This document shows positions 1 to 4,389 of a stretch of 5,881 nt of DNA, piece by piece (the stretch's first letter is position 1; the number at the start of each line of letters is the position of its first letter). The notes beneath the pieces were generated by a model. It worked only from the letters and a program-made list of their open reading frames with translations. It made no database searches and was not told the origin of the DNA. A program made the translations under genes and the position numbers. The stretch comes from an uncultured Solirubrobacter sp. (GTDB taxonomy: Bacteria > Actinomycetota > Thermoleophilia > Solirubrobacterales > Solirubrobacteraceae): positions 1 through 5,881 of the forward strand of contig CALMNS010000811.1 in assembly GCA_937871635.1 (NCBI GenBank), written 5' to 3'.

Positions 1-643
1 CCGCCTCGCCGACCGCCTCGCAGACCGCGGGGCGCGCGTCGCCGCCGGTGGCCAGGGCCTTGGCGACGCGGTCGAGCGCGGCCATGCCCCGGGCCTGGCC
101 GCGGAGGTTGTCGTTGAGCCGGAGGAGGTCGCGCTCGTTCGTCTCGCGCTCGAGCTCGTAGGCGAGGACGCGGGCGAGCATGGCCAGCAGCCGCTCGTGC
201 TCCTCAGTGAAGGCGTGGCGGGCGCGCGAGAGCGCGCTGAGCGCACCGACCCGCGAGCCGTCGGAGAGCTCGACCGGCAGCCCGAGGTAGCTCCCGGCGC
301 CCGTGCGGTGCTGGGCCTCCATCCGTCCGTAGAAGGGATGGGCGAGGACGTCGCTGCAGCGCCGTGGCGCGCGCTCGTCGGCCATGTGGGCGTCGAACGA
401 GGCCGAGAGCGGGAGCGAGCCGTTCGAGCGGATGCCGAACGCCTGCCCGCCGCGCACGTCGACGATCCGGTGGACGTCCTGGCCGCGGTCGAGGTGGGCG
501 AGGTAGACGCCGGCGCCGGGGAGGTGCTCCTCGAGCAGATCGAGGACGGAGCGCGTGGCGTCCGCGAAGGACCGGTAGGTCGCCGCCGACGCCGCGGCGG
601 CGGCCTGGATCGCCTGTGACTCCACGCCCTGATCATCGACCAT
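1..643 (-). CDS. GAF-domain signalling protein, N-terminal 214 residues (cut by the window edge)
   Basis: An uninterrupted minus-strand frame starts with ATG at 643-641 and runs off the left edge, so the C-terminus and any output domain are missing. The protein begins MVDDQGVESQAIQAAA. Residues about 22-165 fit one GAF domain, a small-molecule or redox sensing fold: a leading helix (TYRSFADATRSVLDLLEEHL), GAGVYLAHLD, a central stretch with CSDVLAHPFYGRM (residues 96-108), then GSYLGLPVELSDGSRVGALS (118-137) and HAFTEEHERLLAMLARVLAY (143-162). A charged helical linker follows, ELERETNERDLLRLNDNL. The last visible part (MAALDRVAKALATGGDARPA) looks like the beginning of a second GAF module. No signal peptide or membrane helix is visible, so it is probably cytoplasmic. 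In such proteins GAF modules often precede GGDEF, EAL, kinase or phosphatase domains, but which one follows here cannot be seen. It is divergent from the FAH-family gene with only 27 bases between the two starts. The GAF assignment is by pattern recognition. Confidence 0.8.
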   Translation of the reverse strand, partial: MVDDQGVESQAIQAAAAASAATYRSFADATRSVLDLLEEHLPGAGVYLAHLDRGQDVHRIVDVRGGQAFGIRSNGSLPLSASFDAHMADERAPRRCSDVLAHPFYGRMEAQHRTGAGSYLGLPVELSDGSRVGALSALSRARHAFTEEHERLLAMLARVLAYELERETNERDLLRLNDNLRGQARGMAALDRVAKALATGGDARPAVCEAVGEA

Positions 644-651
644 CCCGGCAG

Positions 652-657
652 TCCCTA
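652..657 (-). promoter_or_regulatory. possible -10 element for the GAF gene
   Basis: Read on the minus strand this is TAGGGA, ending 8 bases before the ATG at 643. It has the right spacing for a leaderless transcript, but the final base is A where TANNNT expects T. It shares its CTAG core with the better -10 candidate of the divergent FAH-family gene. No clear -35 is visible. The same AGGGA could instead act as a weak ribosome-binding site. Confidence 0.25.
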
Positions 658-661
658 GAGT
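656..661 (+). promoter_or_regulatory. candidate -10 element (TAGAGT), leaderless promoter of the FAH-family gene
   Basis: TAGAGT matches TANNNT and ends 9 bases before the ATG at 671. Transcription would therefore start within about three bases of the start codon, giving an mRNA with little or no leader. There is no Shine-Dalgarno sequence between this element and the start, which fits leaderless translation. The expected -35 region would lie inside the coding start of the divergent GAF gene and shows no strong TTGACA match. Confidence 0.5.
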
Positions 662-670
662 CCCGCCGTC

Positions 671-1471
671 ATGCGACTGGTCACCTTCCTGCCCTCCGGT
701 ACCCCGACGCCGCTCGCCGGCGAAGTCCGCGACGATGCCGTGGTCGCCTTCGACGGCGGCGAGACGGTGCTCGACCGGCTCGCCTCGGGCGATCGCACGC
801 CGGCCGGGGGCGCCTCCCATCCCCTCGCCGACGTCACGCTCCTGCCCCCCGTGCCGCGCCCGCGGGTCACGTTCGGCATCGGCCTCAACTACGCCGAGCA
901 CGCGCGCGAGCAGAGCAAGGAGCTCCCAGCGGCCCCGATGGTCTTCATGAAGCTCCCGAGCTCCTCCGCGGCGCCGAACGGCGAGGTGGCCGTCCCCGCC
1001 GCGGCCGCCCGCCGGCTCGACTACGAGGTCGAGCTCGCGCTCGTCATGGGGGCGGGTGGCGCCATCGCGGGCTACGCGGTGGCCAACGACCTCTCCGCGC
1101 GGGACCTCCAGCGCGCCGAGACGCAGTGGACGCGCGCCAAGGGCTTCGACTCGAGCTGCCCCTGGGGGCCGTGGATCACCACCGCCGACGAGGTTGAGGA
1201 CCCCGAGCGGCTCGGCATCCGCTCCTGGGTCAACGGCGAGCCGCGCCAGGACGCCACCACGGCGGACCTCGTCTTCGGTCCCCGGGCGCTCGTCGACTTC
1301 ATCGCCGAGACCTGCACCCTCGAGCCGGGCGACCTCATCGTCACCGGCACCCCGAGCGGCGTCGGGATGTCGATGGATCCGCCGCGCTTCCTGGGCGAAG
1401 GGGACGTGGTGCGGTGCGAGATCGACGGCCTGGGGGCCATCGAGCACCGGGTGAAGATCGCTGCGGGCTAG
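671..1471 (+). CDS. fumarylacetoacetate hydrolase (FAH) family protein
   Basis: This 266-residue protein is a full-length member of the FAH/MhpD fold, whose members cleave or isomerise carbon-carbon bonds in acylpyruvates and related 2-oxo acids using Mg2+ or Mn2+. A short N-terminal domain (residues 1-60) precedes the catalytic core (about 65-265). Visible family marks are [10 protein letters not shown] (71-80, with the likely active-site His77), the MKLPSSS segment (93-99), and the metal triad Glu119 and Glu121 in DYEVEL plus Asp140 in VANDLSARD. Further marks are Lys157 in [13 protein letters not shown], and VTGTPSGVG (224-232). All expected metal ligands are present, so it should be active. 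Candidate activities are acylpyruvase (FAHD1-like), 2-hydroxyhepta-2,4-diene-dioate isomerase/decarboxylase, or ureidoglycolate lyase-like. Substrate cannot be told from sequence, and there are no pathway neighbours. The start is the ATG at 671, placed just after a TAGAGT -10 candidate. The gene ends in the same CTAG that ends clpP on the other strand. Confidence 0.9.
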   Translation: MRLVTFLPSGTPTPLAGEVRDDAVVAFDGGETVLDRLASGDRTPAGGASHPLADVTLLPPVPRPRVTFGIGLNYAEHAREQSKELPAAPMVFMKLPSSSAAPNGEVAVPAAAARRLDYEVELALVMGAGGAIAGYAVANDLSARDLQRAETQWTRAKGFDSSCPWGPWITTADEVEDPERLGIRSWVNGEPRQDATTADLVFGPRALVDFIAETCTLEPGDLIVTGTPSGVGMSMDPPRFLGEGDVVRCEIDGLGAIEHRVKIAAG

Positions 1472-2049
1472 TGCCCGGTCAGGACCCGGTCGATCAGGCT
1501 GTACTCCGCGGCCTGCTGGGCGGTGAAGAAGCGGTCGCGCTCCATGTCGGTGTGCACCTGCTCCTCGGGCTGGCCGGTGTGCTTGGCGTAGATCTCGTCC
1601 ACGCGCTTGCGCGTCTTCATGATCTCGCGGGCGTGGATCTCGATGTCCGAGCTCTGCCCCTCGAAGCCGGCCGACGGCTGGTGGATGAGGATCCGTGAGT
1701 TCGGCAGGGCGGAGCGCTTGCCGGCGGCCCCCCCGGTGAGCAGCAGCGAGCCCATCGACATGGCGATCCCGACGCACATCGTCGCCACGTCGGGCTTGAC
1801 GAAGTTCATGGTGTCGTAGATCGCCAGGCCGGCGTAGATCGAGCCGCCGGGAGAGTTGATGTAGAGGTTGATGTCCTTGTCCGGGTCCTGGGACTCGAGG
1901 TGGAGCATCTGCGCGACGATGAGGTTGGCCACCTGGTCGTCCACGGGCGACCCCAGGAAGATGATGCGCTCGTTGAGCAGGCGCGAGTAGATGTCGAACT
2001 CGCGCTCGCCGCGGGCCGTGCGCTCGATGACCATAGGGACGAGGGGCAT
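1468..2049 (-). CDS. clpP: ATP-dependent Clp protease proteolytic subunit ClpP
   Basis: The 193-residue product is a complete ClpP, the serine peptidase that forms tetradecameric barrels. With an AAA+ unfoldase (ClpX or ClpC) it degrades regulatory, tagged and misfolded proteins in the cytoplasm. The catalytic triad is Ser98 (in GIAMSMGS), His123 (LIHQP) and Asp172 (ERDRFF). The substrate-binding and oxyanion region [17 protein letters not shown] spans 63-79. Length is normal for the family, and the short N-terminal stretch before [12 protein letters not shown] could be a small propeptide. The residue before SMG is Met, where many homologues have Ala. Start choice: the ATG at 2049 is supported by TAGTCT only 7 bases upstream; an in-frame ATG lies at codon 6. 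Its stop overlaps the convergent FAH-family gene by four bases. A response-regulator gene lies 10 bases upstream on the same strand. No clpX or second clpP lies in the window, although actinobacteria commonly carry a clpP1P2 pair. Confidence 0.97.
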   Translation of the reverse strand: MPLVPMVIERTARGEREFDIYSRLLNERIIFLGSPVDDQVANLIVAQMLHLESQDPDKDINLYINSPGGSIYAGLAIYDTMNFVKPDVATMCVGIAMSMGSLLLTGGAAGKRSALPNSRILIHQPSAGFEGQSSDIEIHAREIMKTRKRVDEIYAKHTGQPEEQVHTDMERDRFFTAQQAAEYSLIDRVLTGH

Positions 2050-2056
2050 GGCCGGG

Positions 2057-2062
2057 AGACTA
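2057..2062 (-). promoter_or_regulatory. candidate -10 element (TAGTCT), leaderless promoter of clpP
   Basis: On the minus strand TAGTCT matches TANNNT and lies 7 bases before the clpP ATG, so the transcript would begin essentially at the start codon. Its TAG (2062-2060) is also the stop codon of the upstream response-regulator gene. There is no ribosome-binding site in the 10-base gap, which supports independent leaderless expression of clpP, with or without read-through from the regulator. Confidence 0.55.
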
Positions 2063-2635
2063 GTGGGCGGTCCGGGGCACCCCGCCTCTCAGGCGCAGCA
2101 GCACCCGGTCGATCCGGCGGCGCAGCGCCCCGTCGCGGATCCGCAGCGTCTGGGCGATGTCCGGCGGGGACGTGCGGTCGATGAGCATCGACAGCAGCGG
2201 GAGGTCGTCGTCGCCCACCCGCGCGGCCGCCTCGTGGAGCTGCTGGCGGGTGACGGGTGGGAGGACGACCTCGCCGCCGGCGACCCGGCGGATCGTCTCG
2301 AAGAGCTCGTCGACCGACGCCGACTTGGCCACCAGCCCGTCCGCCCCCGCCGTGCGCGCGGCGAAGGCGAGCCAGGCGTCGGCGGCGACGGAGTACAGGA
2401 CGACCCGCGGGGCCGGGGGCGCGTCCTTGAGGTGGCGGGTGAGCGCCAGGCCGTCCTCGTCGCCCAGCCCCGGATCGACCAGGAGCACGTCGGGATGGGT
2501 CGTCGCGACGAGCTCGACGGCGGCGCCCGCGCGGGTCGCCCCGCCGACCGGGACGAGCCCCGGCTCGCGGCGCAGGAGCGTGTGCAGGCCGGCGGCGGTG
2601 GCCGGGTGGGGATCGACGACGGCGATGCGGATCAT
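2060..2635 (-). CDS. NarL/FixJ-like response regulator with atypical receiver pocket and divergent HTH
   Basis: The 191-residue protein has an N-terminal receiver domain (about 1-120) and a short C-terminal segment (about 140-185). Receiver marks are [10 protein letters not shown], the phospho-acceptor Asp54 in [14 protein letters not shown], Ser82 in VVLYSVAAD, and Lys104 in [13 protein letters not shown]. The acidic pocket usually has two adjacent acids (VVDDHP in NarL). Here only Asp8 is followed by Pro9, so Mg2+ binding and phosphorylation may be altered. The C-terminus ([20 protein letters not shown], then [18 protein letters not shown]) follows the helix spacing of a LuxR-type helix-turn-helix but lacks its usual Glu-Ile-Ala and Thr-Val-Lys signatures, so DNA binding is plausible but not certain. 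No partner kinase is in the window. Start: ATG at 2635, because further upstream the same frame only shadows pgsA. A weak AAGAGGA lies about 13 bases before it. It ends 10 bases before clpP and could be co-transcribed with it. Confidence 0.85.
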   Translation of the reverse strand: MIRIAVVDPHPATAAGLHTLLRREPGLVPVGGATRAGAAVELVATTHPDVLLVDPGLGDEDGLALTRHLKDAPPAPRVVLYSVAADAWLAFAARTAGADGLVAKSASVDELFETIRRVAGGEVVLPPVTRQQLHEAAARVGDDDLPLLSMLIDRTSPPDIAQTLRIRDGALRRRIDRVLLRLRGGVPRTAH

Positions 2636-2701
2636 GGCGCGTCGGCGATCCTCTTGGCCGACCTTGAGCCGCGGGTAAAGACGGCCCGATCGAATCGTGG
2701 G

Positions 2702-2723
2702 CGCCGTGAACGCCCGGTGAACG
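2702..2723 (-). repeat. two adjacent 11-base direct repeats, PHO-box-like operator candidate
   Basis: On the plus strand CGCCGTGAACG (2702-2712) is followed directly by CCCGGTGAACG (2713-2723); they match at 9 of 11 positions. On the minus strand each unit begins CGTTCAC. This resembles the 11-base direct repeat units (GTTCACC type) bound by PhoP of Streptomyces and more generally the one-helical-turn repeats used by OmpR/PhoB-type regulators. The pair covers where a -35 element for pgsA would be and ends three bases from the -10 candidate. The repeat is seen directly; PhoP binding is inferred. Confidence 0.4.
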
Positions 2724-2725
2724 TC

Positions 2726-2731
2726 TAGCGT
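2726..2731 (+). promoter_or_regulatory. candidate -10 element (TAGCGT) of the pgsA promoter
   Basis: TAGCGT matches TANNNT and ends 9 bases before the GTG start at 2741, predicting a leader of zero to three bases. The intervening GGCGGC is too close to the expected start of transcription to be a useful ribosome-binding site. The -35 region is occupied by the 11-base direct repeats, so the promoter may depend on an activator. Confidence 0.5.
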
Positions 2732-2740
2732 TGGCGGCAA

Positions 2741-3358
2741 GTGTTCGAGCTCACGCTCCCGAACGTCCTGACCCTGCTGCGCGTCGTCCTGGTGCCGGTG
2801 CTGGTCGCGGCGCTGCTGGCGGAGGGGCCGAACGGGGACCTGCTGGCCGCGGTGGTCTTCGCCGTCGCGAGCGTCACGGACGCGCTCGACGGCTACATCG
2901 CACGGCGGCGCAAGTCGGAGTCGGCGTTCGGCAAGCTGATGGATCCGCTCGCCGACAAGCTGCTCATCACCGCGGCGCTGGTCGCGCTCGTCTCGCTCGA
3001 CCGGCTCGCGGCGTGGGTGGCGATGGTGATCATCGCGCGCGAGTTCGCGGTGACCGGGCTGCGCCAGATCGCGGTGGAGCAGGGCCACGTCATCCCCGCC
3101 AGCGCGTGGGGCAAGCTCAAGACGACGCTGCAGGTCGGCATGGTCCTGGCCCTCATCACCATCGACGGCTCGCCCTACTGGGTCGACTACCTCGTCTACG
3201 TGACGGTCGGGGTGACCGTCCTGTCCGGGACGGACTACTTCGTCAACTTCCGCCGGCTGCTGCGCGAGGACCCGCCCCCGGCCTCCGTCGAGCCGCCGTC
3301 CCCGGCGCCTGAGCCGCCTCAGCCGCGGGCGTCGAGCCAGTCACGCATGGAGACGTGA
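2741..3358 (+). CDS. pgsA: CDP-diacylglycerol--glycerol-3-phosphate 3-phosphatidyltransferase (PgsA)
   Basis: The 205-residue membrane enzyme transfers a phosphatidyl group from CDP-diacylglycerol to glycerol-3-phosphate, the committed step toward phosphatidylglycerol and cardiolipin. The full CDP-alcohol phosphotransferase motif D-x2-DG-x2-AR-x8-G-x3-D-x3-D is present: Asp47, Asp50, Gly51, Ala54, Arg55, Gly64, Asp68, Asp72. PgsA-type features are the N-terminal LPNVLTLLRVVLVPVL helix (6-21) and the block from IIAREFAVTGLRQIA (97-111) to WGKLKTTLQ (123-131). Further hydrophobic helices lie at about 35-45, 74-88, 130-142 and 150-163. After the last helix comes a Pro/Ser/Glu-rich cytosolic-looking tail (177-205). 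Its final 13 codons overlap the end of the convergent folE2 gene by 40 bases. Start is the GTG at 2741, which gives the normal N-terminus and follows a TAGCGT -10. Other CDP-alcohol transferases (phosphatidylinositol phosphate or cardiolipin synthases) are less likely given these blocks. Confidence 0.93.
   Translation: MFELTLPNVLTLLRVVLVPVLVAALLAEGPNGDLLAAVVFAVASVTDALDGYIARRRKSESAFGKLMDPLADKLLITAALVALVSLDRLAAWVAMVIIAREFAVTGLRQIAVEQGHVIPASAWGKLKTTLQVGMVLALITIDGSPYWVDYLVYVTVGVTVLSGTDYFVNFRRLLREDPPPASVEPPSPAPEPPQPRASSQSRMET
3309..3322. other. small hairpin at the pgsA/folE2 convergent overlap
   Basis: CTGAG (3309-3313) and CTCAG (3318-3322) form a perfect 5-bp inverted repeat with a 4-base loop, spanning the folE2 stop codon. 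No T-run follows on either strand, so it does not qualify as an intrinsic terminator. It may be a weak transcript-end structure or chance. Confidence 0.25.
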
Positions 3359-4314
3359 CGCTCGACCGTCTCGCCGAGGCCGGCCGTCTCGCGCGCGAGC
3401 TCGCCGAGCAGCCCGAAGCGCTCGGCCACCACGTTGTGCTGGTGGATCGTCTCGAGGTTCTCCTGCCGCGCCGAGACGAACGCCTCGCCGGGCAGTGACG
3501 CCGCGTAGCGCGAGACCACGCCGCCGATCATCTCCCGCACGCAGTCCTCGACGAACCGCGGGCGGCGGTGGGCCTTCTCCACCACGGCGCTCTCGTCGGA
3601 GCGCTTCATGAGCTCGTAGATCTCCGAGGACATCGAGCGCTCGACGATCTCGAGCAGGTCGTGGGCCTCGATGGTGGCGGCCGCCGAGTCCTCCGGCAGG
3701 CCGACGTGCAGGGTGCCCAGCCCGCGCTGGTTGTGGGTGGCCACCGGCACGGCCTCGAGGATGCGGTCGATCTCCTCCGCGCCGTAGCCGTGCTCGGTGG
3801 CCAGGCGCTCGCGGGCGCGGCCCGCGACGAGGCCCTGGGCGCACGGGCAGGCCGTCATGCCCTGGGCGGCGACGCCGACGAGCCGCCGGGTCCCCGCCTC
3901 GCCGGCCACCGCGCTGCCGAACAGCGAGTAGATCTCCTGCGTGTCGATCCCCGACACCGGGGCGGGCCGCTGGAGGGGGTAGCGCGCCTCGATGGTGACC
4001 TCGGCGCGGCGCGCGCCCTGGCGGTCGCGGACACGCTCGGCGATGTGCTGGGCGAGGTGCTCGGCGCGGAAGCCGGACTCGTGGAGCATGACCTCGCCGA
4101 TCGCCTCGTTGACGACCTCCTCGAAGCGCGACATGTGCGCGCCCTTCTGGCGCGGCCCGAGGTCGACGAAGCACTCCAGACGGGCGGAGAAGAGCTGCTC
4201 GATCCCGCCCTGGTCGATGCGGATGACCTTCTCGACCCCGGTGACGCCCACGCGCGACAGGGAGACGCGGAGCGCCGGGAGCTGGGACTGGACGTCCTCG
4301 AAGGTGACCGTCAT
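3319..4314 (-). CDS. folE2: GTP cyclohydrolase, FolE2/MptA family
   Basis: The 331-residue protein belongs to the FolE2/MptA (COG1469) tunnelling-fold enzymes, which open the GTP ring to start tetrahydrofolate, queuosine-type or methanopterin-like pterin synthesis. They are not homologous in sequence detail to classical FolE. Visible conserved blocks are VGVTGVEKVI (22-31), KGAHMSRFEEVV (57-68), AEVTIEARY (104-112), GMTACPCAQGLV (152-163, with the metal-associated Cys156 and Cys158), THNQRG (193-198), ELMKRSDE (234-241) and HQHNVVAERFG (291-301). The CPCAQ form and length resemble the archaeal MptA branch (GTP cyclohydrolase IV, cyclic-phosphate product) as much as bacterial FolE2 (type IB, dihydroneopterin triphosphate), so the product is uncertain and the symbol could equally be mptA. 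No folB, folK or queD gene is nearby. Start is the ATG at 4314, with TAGCCT upstream. It is divergent from the sigma-factor gene and overlaps pgsA by 40 bases. Confidence 0.9.
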   Translation of the reverse strand: MTVTFEDVQSQLPALRVSLSRVGVTGVEKVIRIDQGGIEQLFSARLECFVDLGPRQKGAHMSRFEEVVNEAIGEVMLHESGFRAEHLAQHIAERVRDRQGARRAEVTIEARYPLQRPAPVSGIDTQEIYSLFGSAVAGEAGTRRLVGVAAQGMTACPCAQGLVAGRARERLATEHGYGAEEIDRILEAVPVATHNQRGLGTLHVGLPEDSAAATIEAHDLLEIVERSMSSEIYELMKRSDESAVVEKAHRRPRFVEDCVREMIGGVVSRYAASLPGEAFVSARQENLETIHQHNVVAERFGLLGELARETAGLGETVERHVSMRDWLDARG

Positions 4315-4327
4315 GTCGTTCGCGAGC

Positions 4328-4333
4328 AGGCTA
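4328..4333 (-). promoter_or_regulatory. candidate -10 element (TAGCCT) of folE2
   Basis: On the minus strand TAGCCT matches TANNNT and ends 13 bases before the folE2 ATG, predicting a leader of about six bases. That is too short for a normal ribosome-binding site, and none is visible. No strong -35 is seen. Confidence 0.4.
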
Positions 4334-4375
4334 CCGAGCCGTTCCGGGCGAGTGCCTAGACGCCCGACTTTGTGC

Positions 4376-4381
4376 TAGAAG
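4376..4381 (+). promoter_or_regulatory. possible extended -10 element (TGC-TAGAAG) of the sigma-factor gene
   Basis: TAGAAG is preceded by TGC, the TGn of an extended -10, and ends 8 bases before the GTG at 4390. The last base is G instead of T, so the match is imperfect. A parallel TAGACG at 4357-4362 has a similar 9-base spacing to the GTG at 4372, which leaves both promoter and start codon open. AGAAG could alternatively serve as a weak ribosome-binding site for 4390. Confidence 0.3.
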
Positions 4382-4389
4382 TCGTGACC

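Larger units (their letters stand above)
2636..2740. other. divergent intergenic region between the response regulator and pgsA
   Basis: This is the longest gap in the window (105 bases). Its right end holds a TAGCGT -10 candidate for pgsA and an 11-base direct repeat just upstream. Its left end has only a weak purine stretch (AAGAGGA on the minus strand) ahead of the regulator. I see no convincing TANNNT element close to the regulator start, no terminator and no riboswitch-like structure. There is no stop-free short frame with family resemblance. Confidence 0.7.
4315..4389. other. divergent folE2 / sigma-factor control region
   Basis: The 75 bases between the two starts contain a minus-strand TAGCCT (folE2 -10 candidate) and two plus-strand CTAG-based sites, TAGACG (4357-4362) and TAGAAG (4376-4381). 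They also contain an inverted repeat, CGGGCG (4345-4350) and CGCCCG (4361-4366), separated by 10 bases. The inverted repeat surrounds the first CTAG and could be an operator or a short stem, though six GC pairs are easy to get by chance in this base composition. No Zur-like AT-rich palindrome is seen. Confidence 0.5.

Noticed and set aside
197..619. 140-codon plus-strand frame opposite the GAF gene
   Set aside because: It is an Arg/Val/Glu-rich shadow of the GAF-domain frame, which has convincing domain order.
364..1197. 277-codon Arg/Pro-rich plus-strand frame spanning the GAF and FAH-family starts
   Set aside because: It crosses two real genes in a shadow frame and has no recognisable domain.
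2636..3088. Long N-terminal extension of the response regulator frame into pgsA
   Set aside because: The extension is antisense to the conserved pgsA coding sequence, is rich in His/Arg/Asp/Gln, and has no family resemblance. The receiver domain begins naturally at the ATG at 2635.
3341..4359. Long open frames overlapping folE2 on both strands
   Set aside because: They arise from high GC with few stop codons, have biased low-complexity composition, and compete with a clear FolE2/MptA protein.
4315..4389. Zur operator controlling folE2
   Set aside because: Known Zur sites in actinobacteria are AT-rich palindromes; nothing similar is present here.
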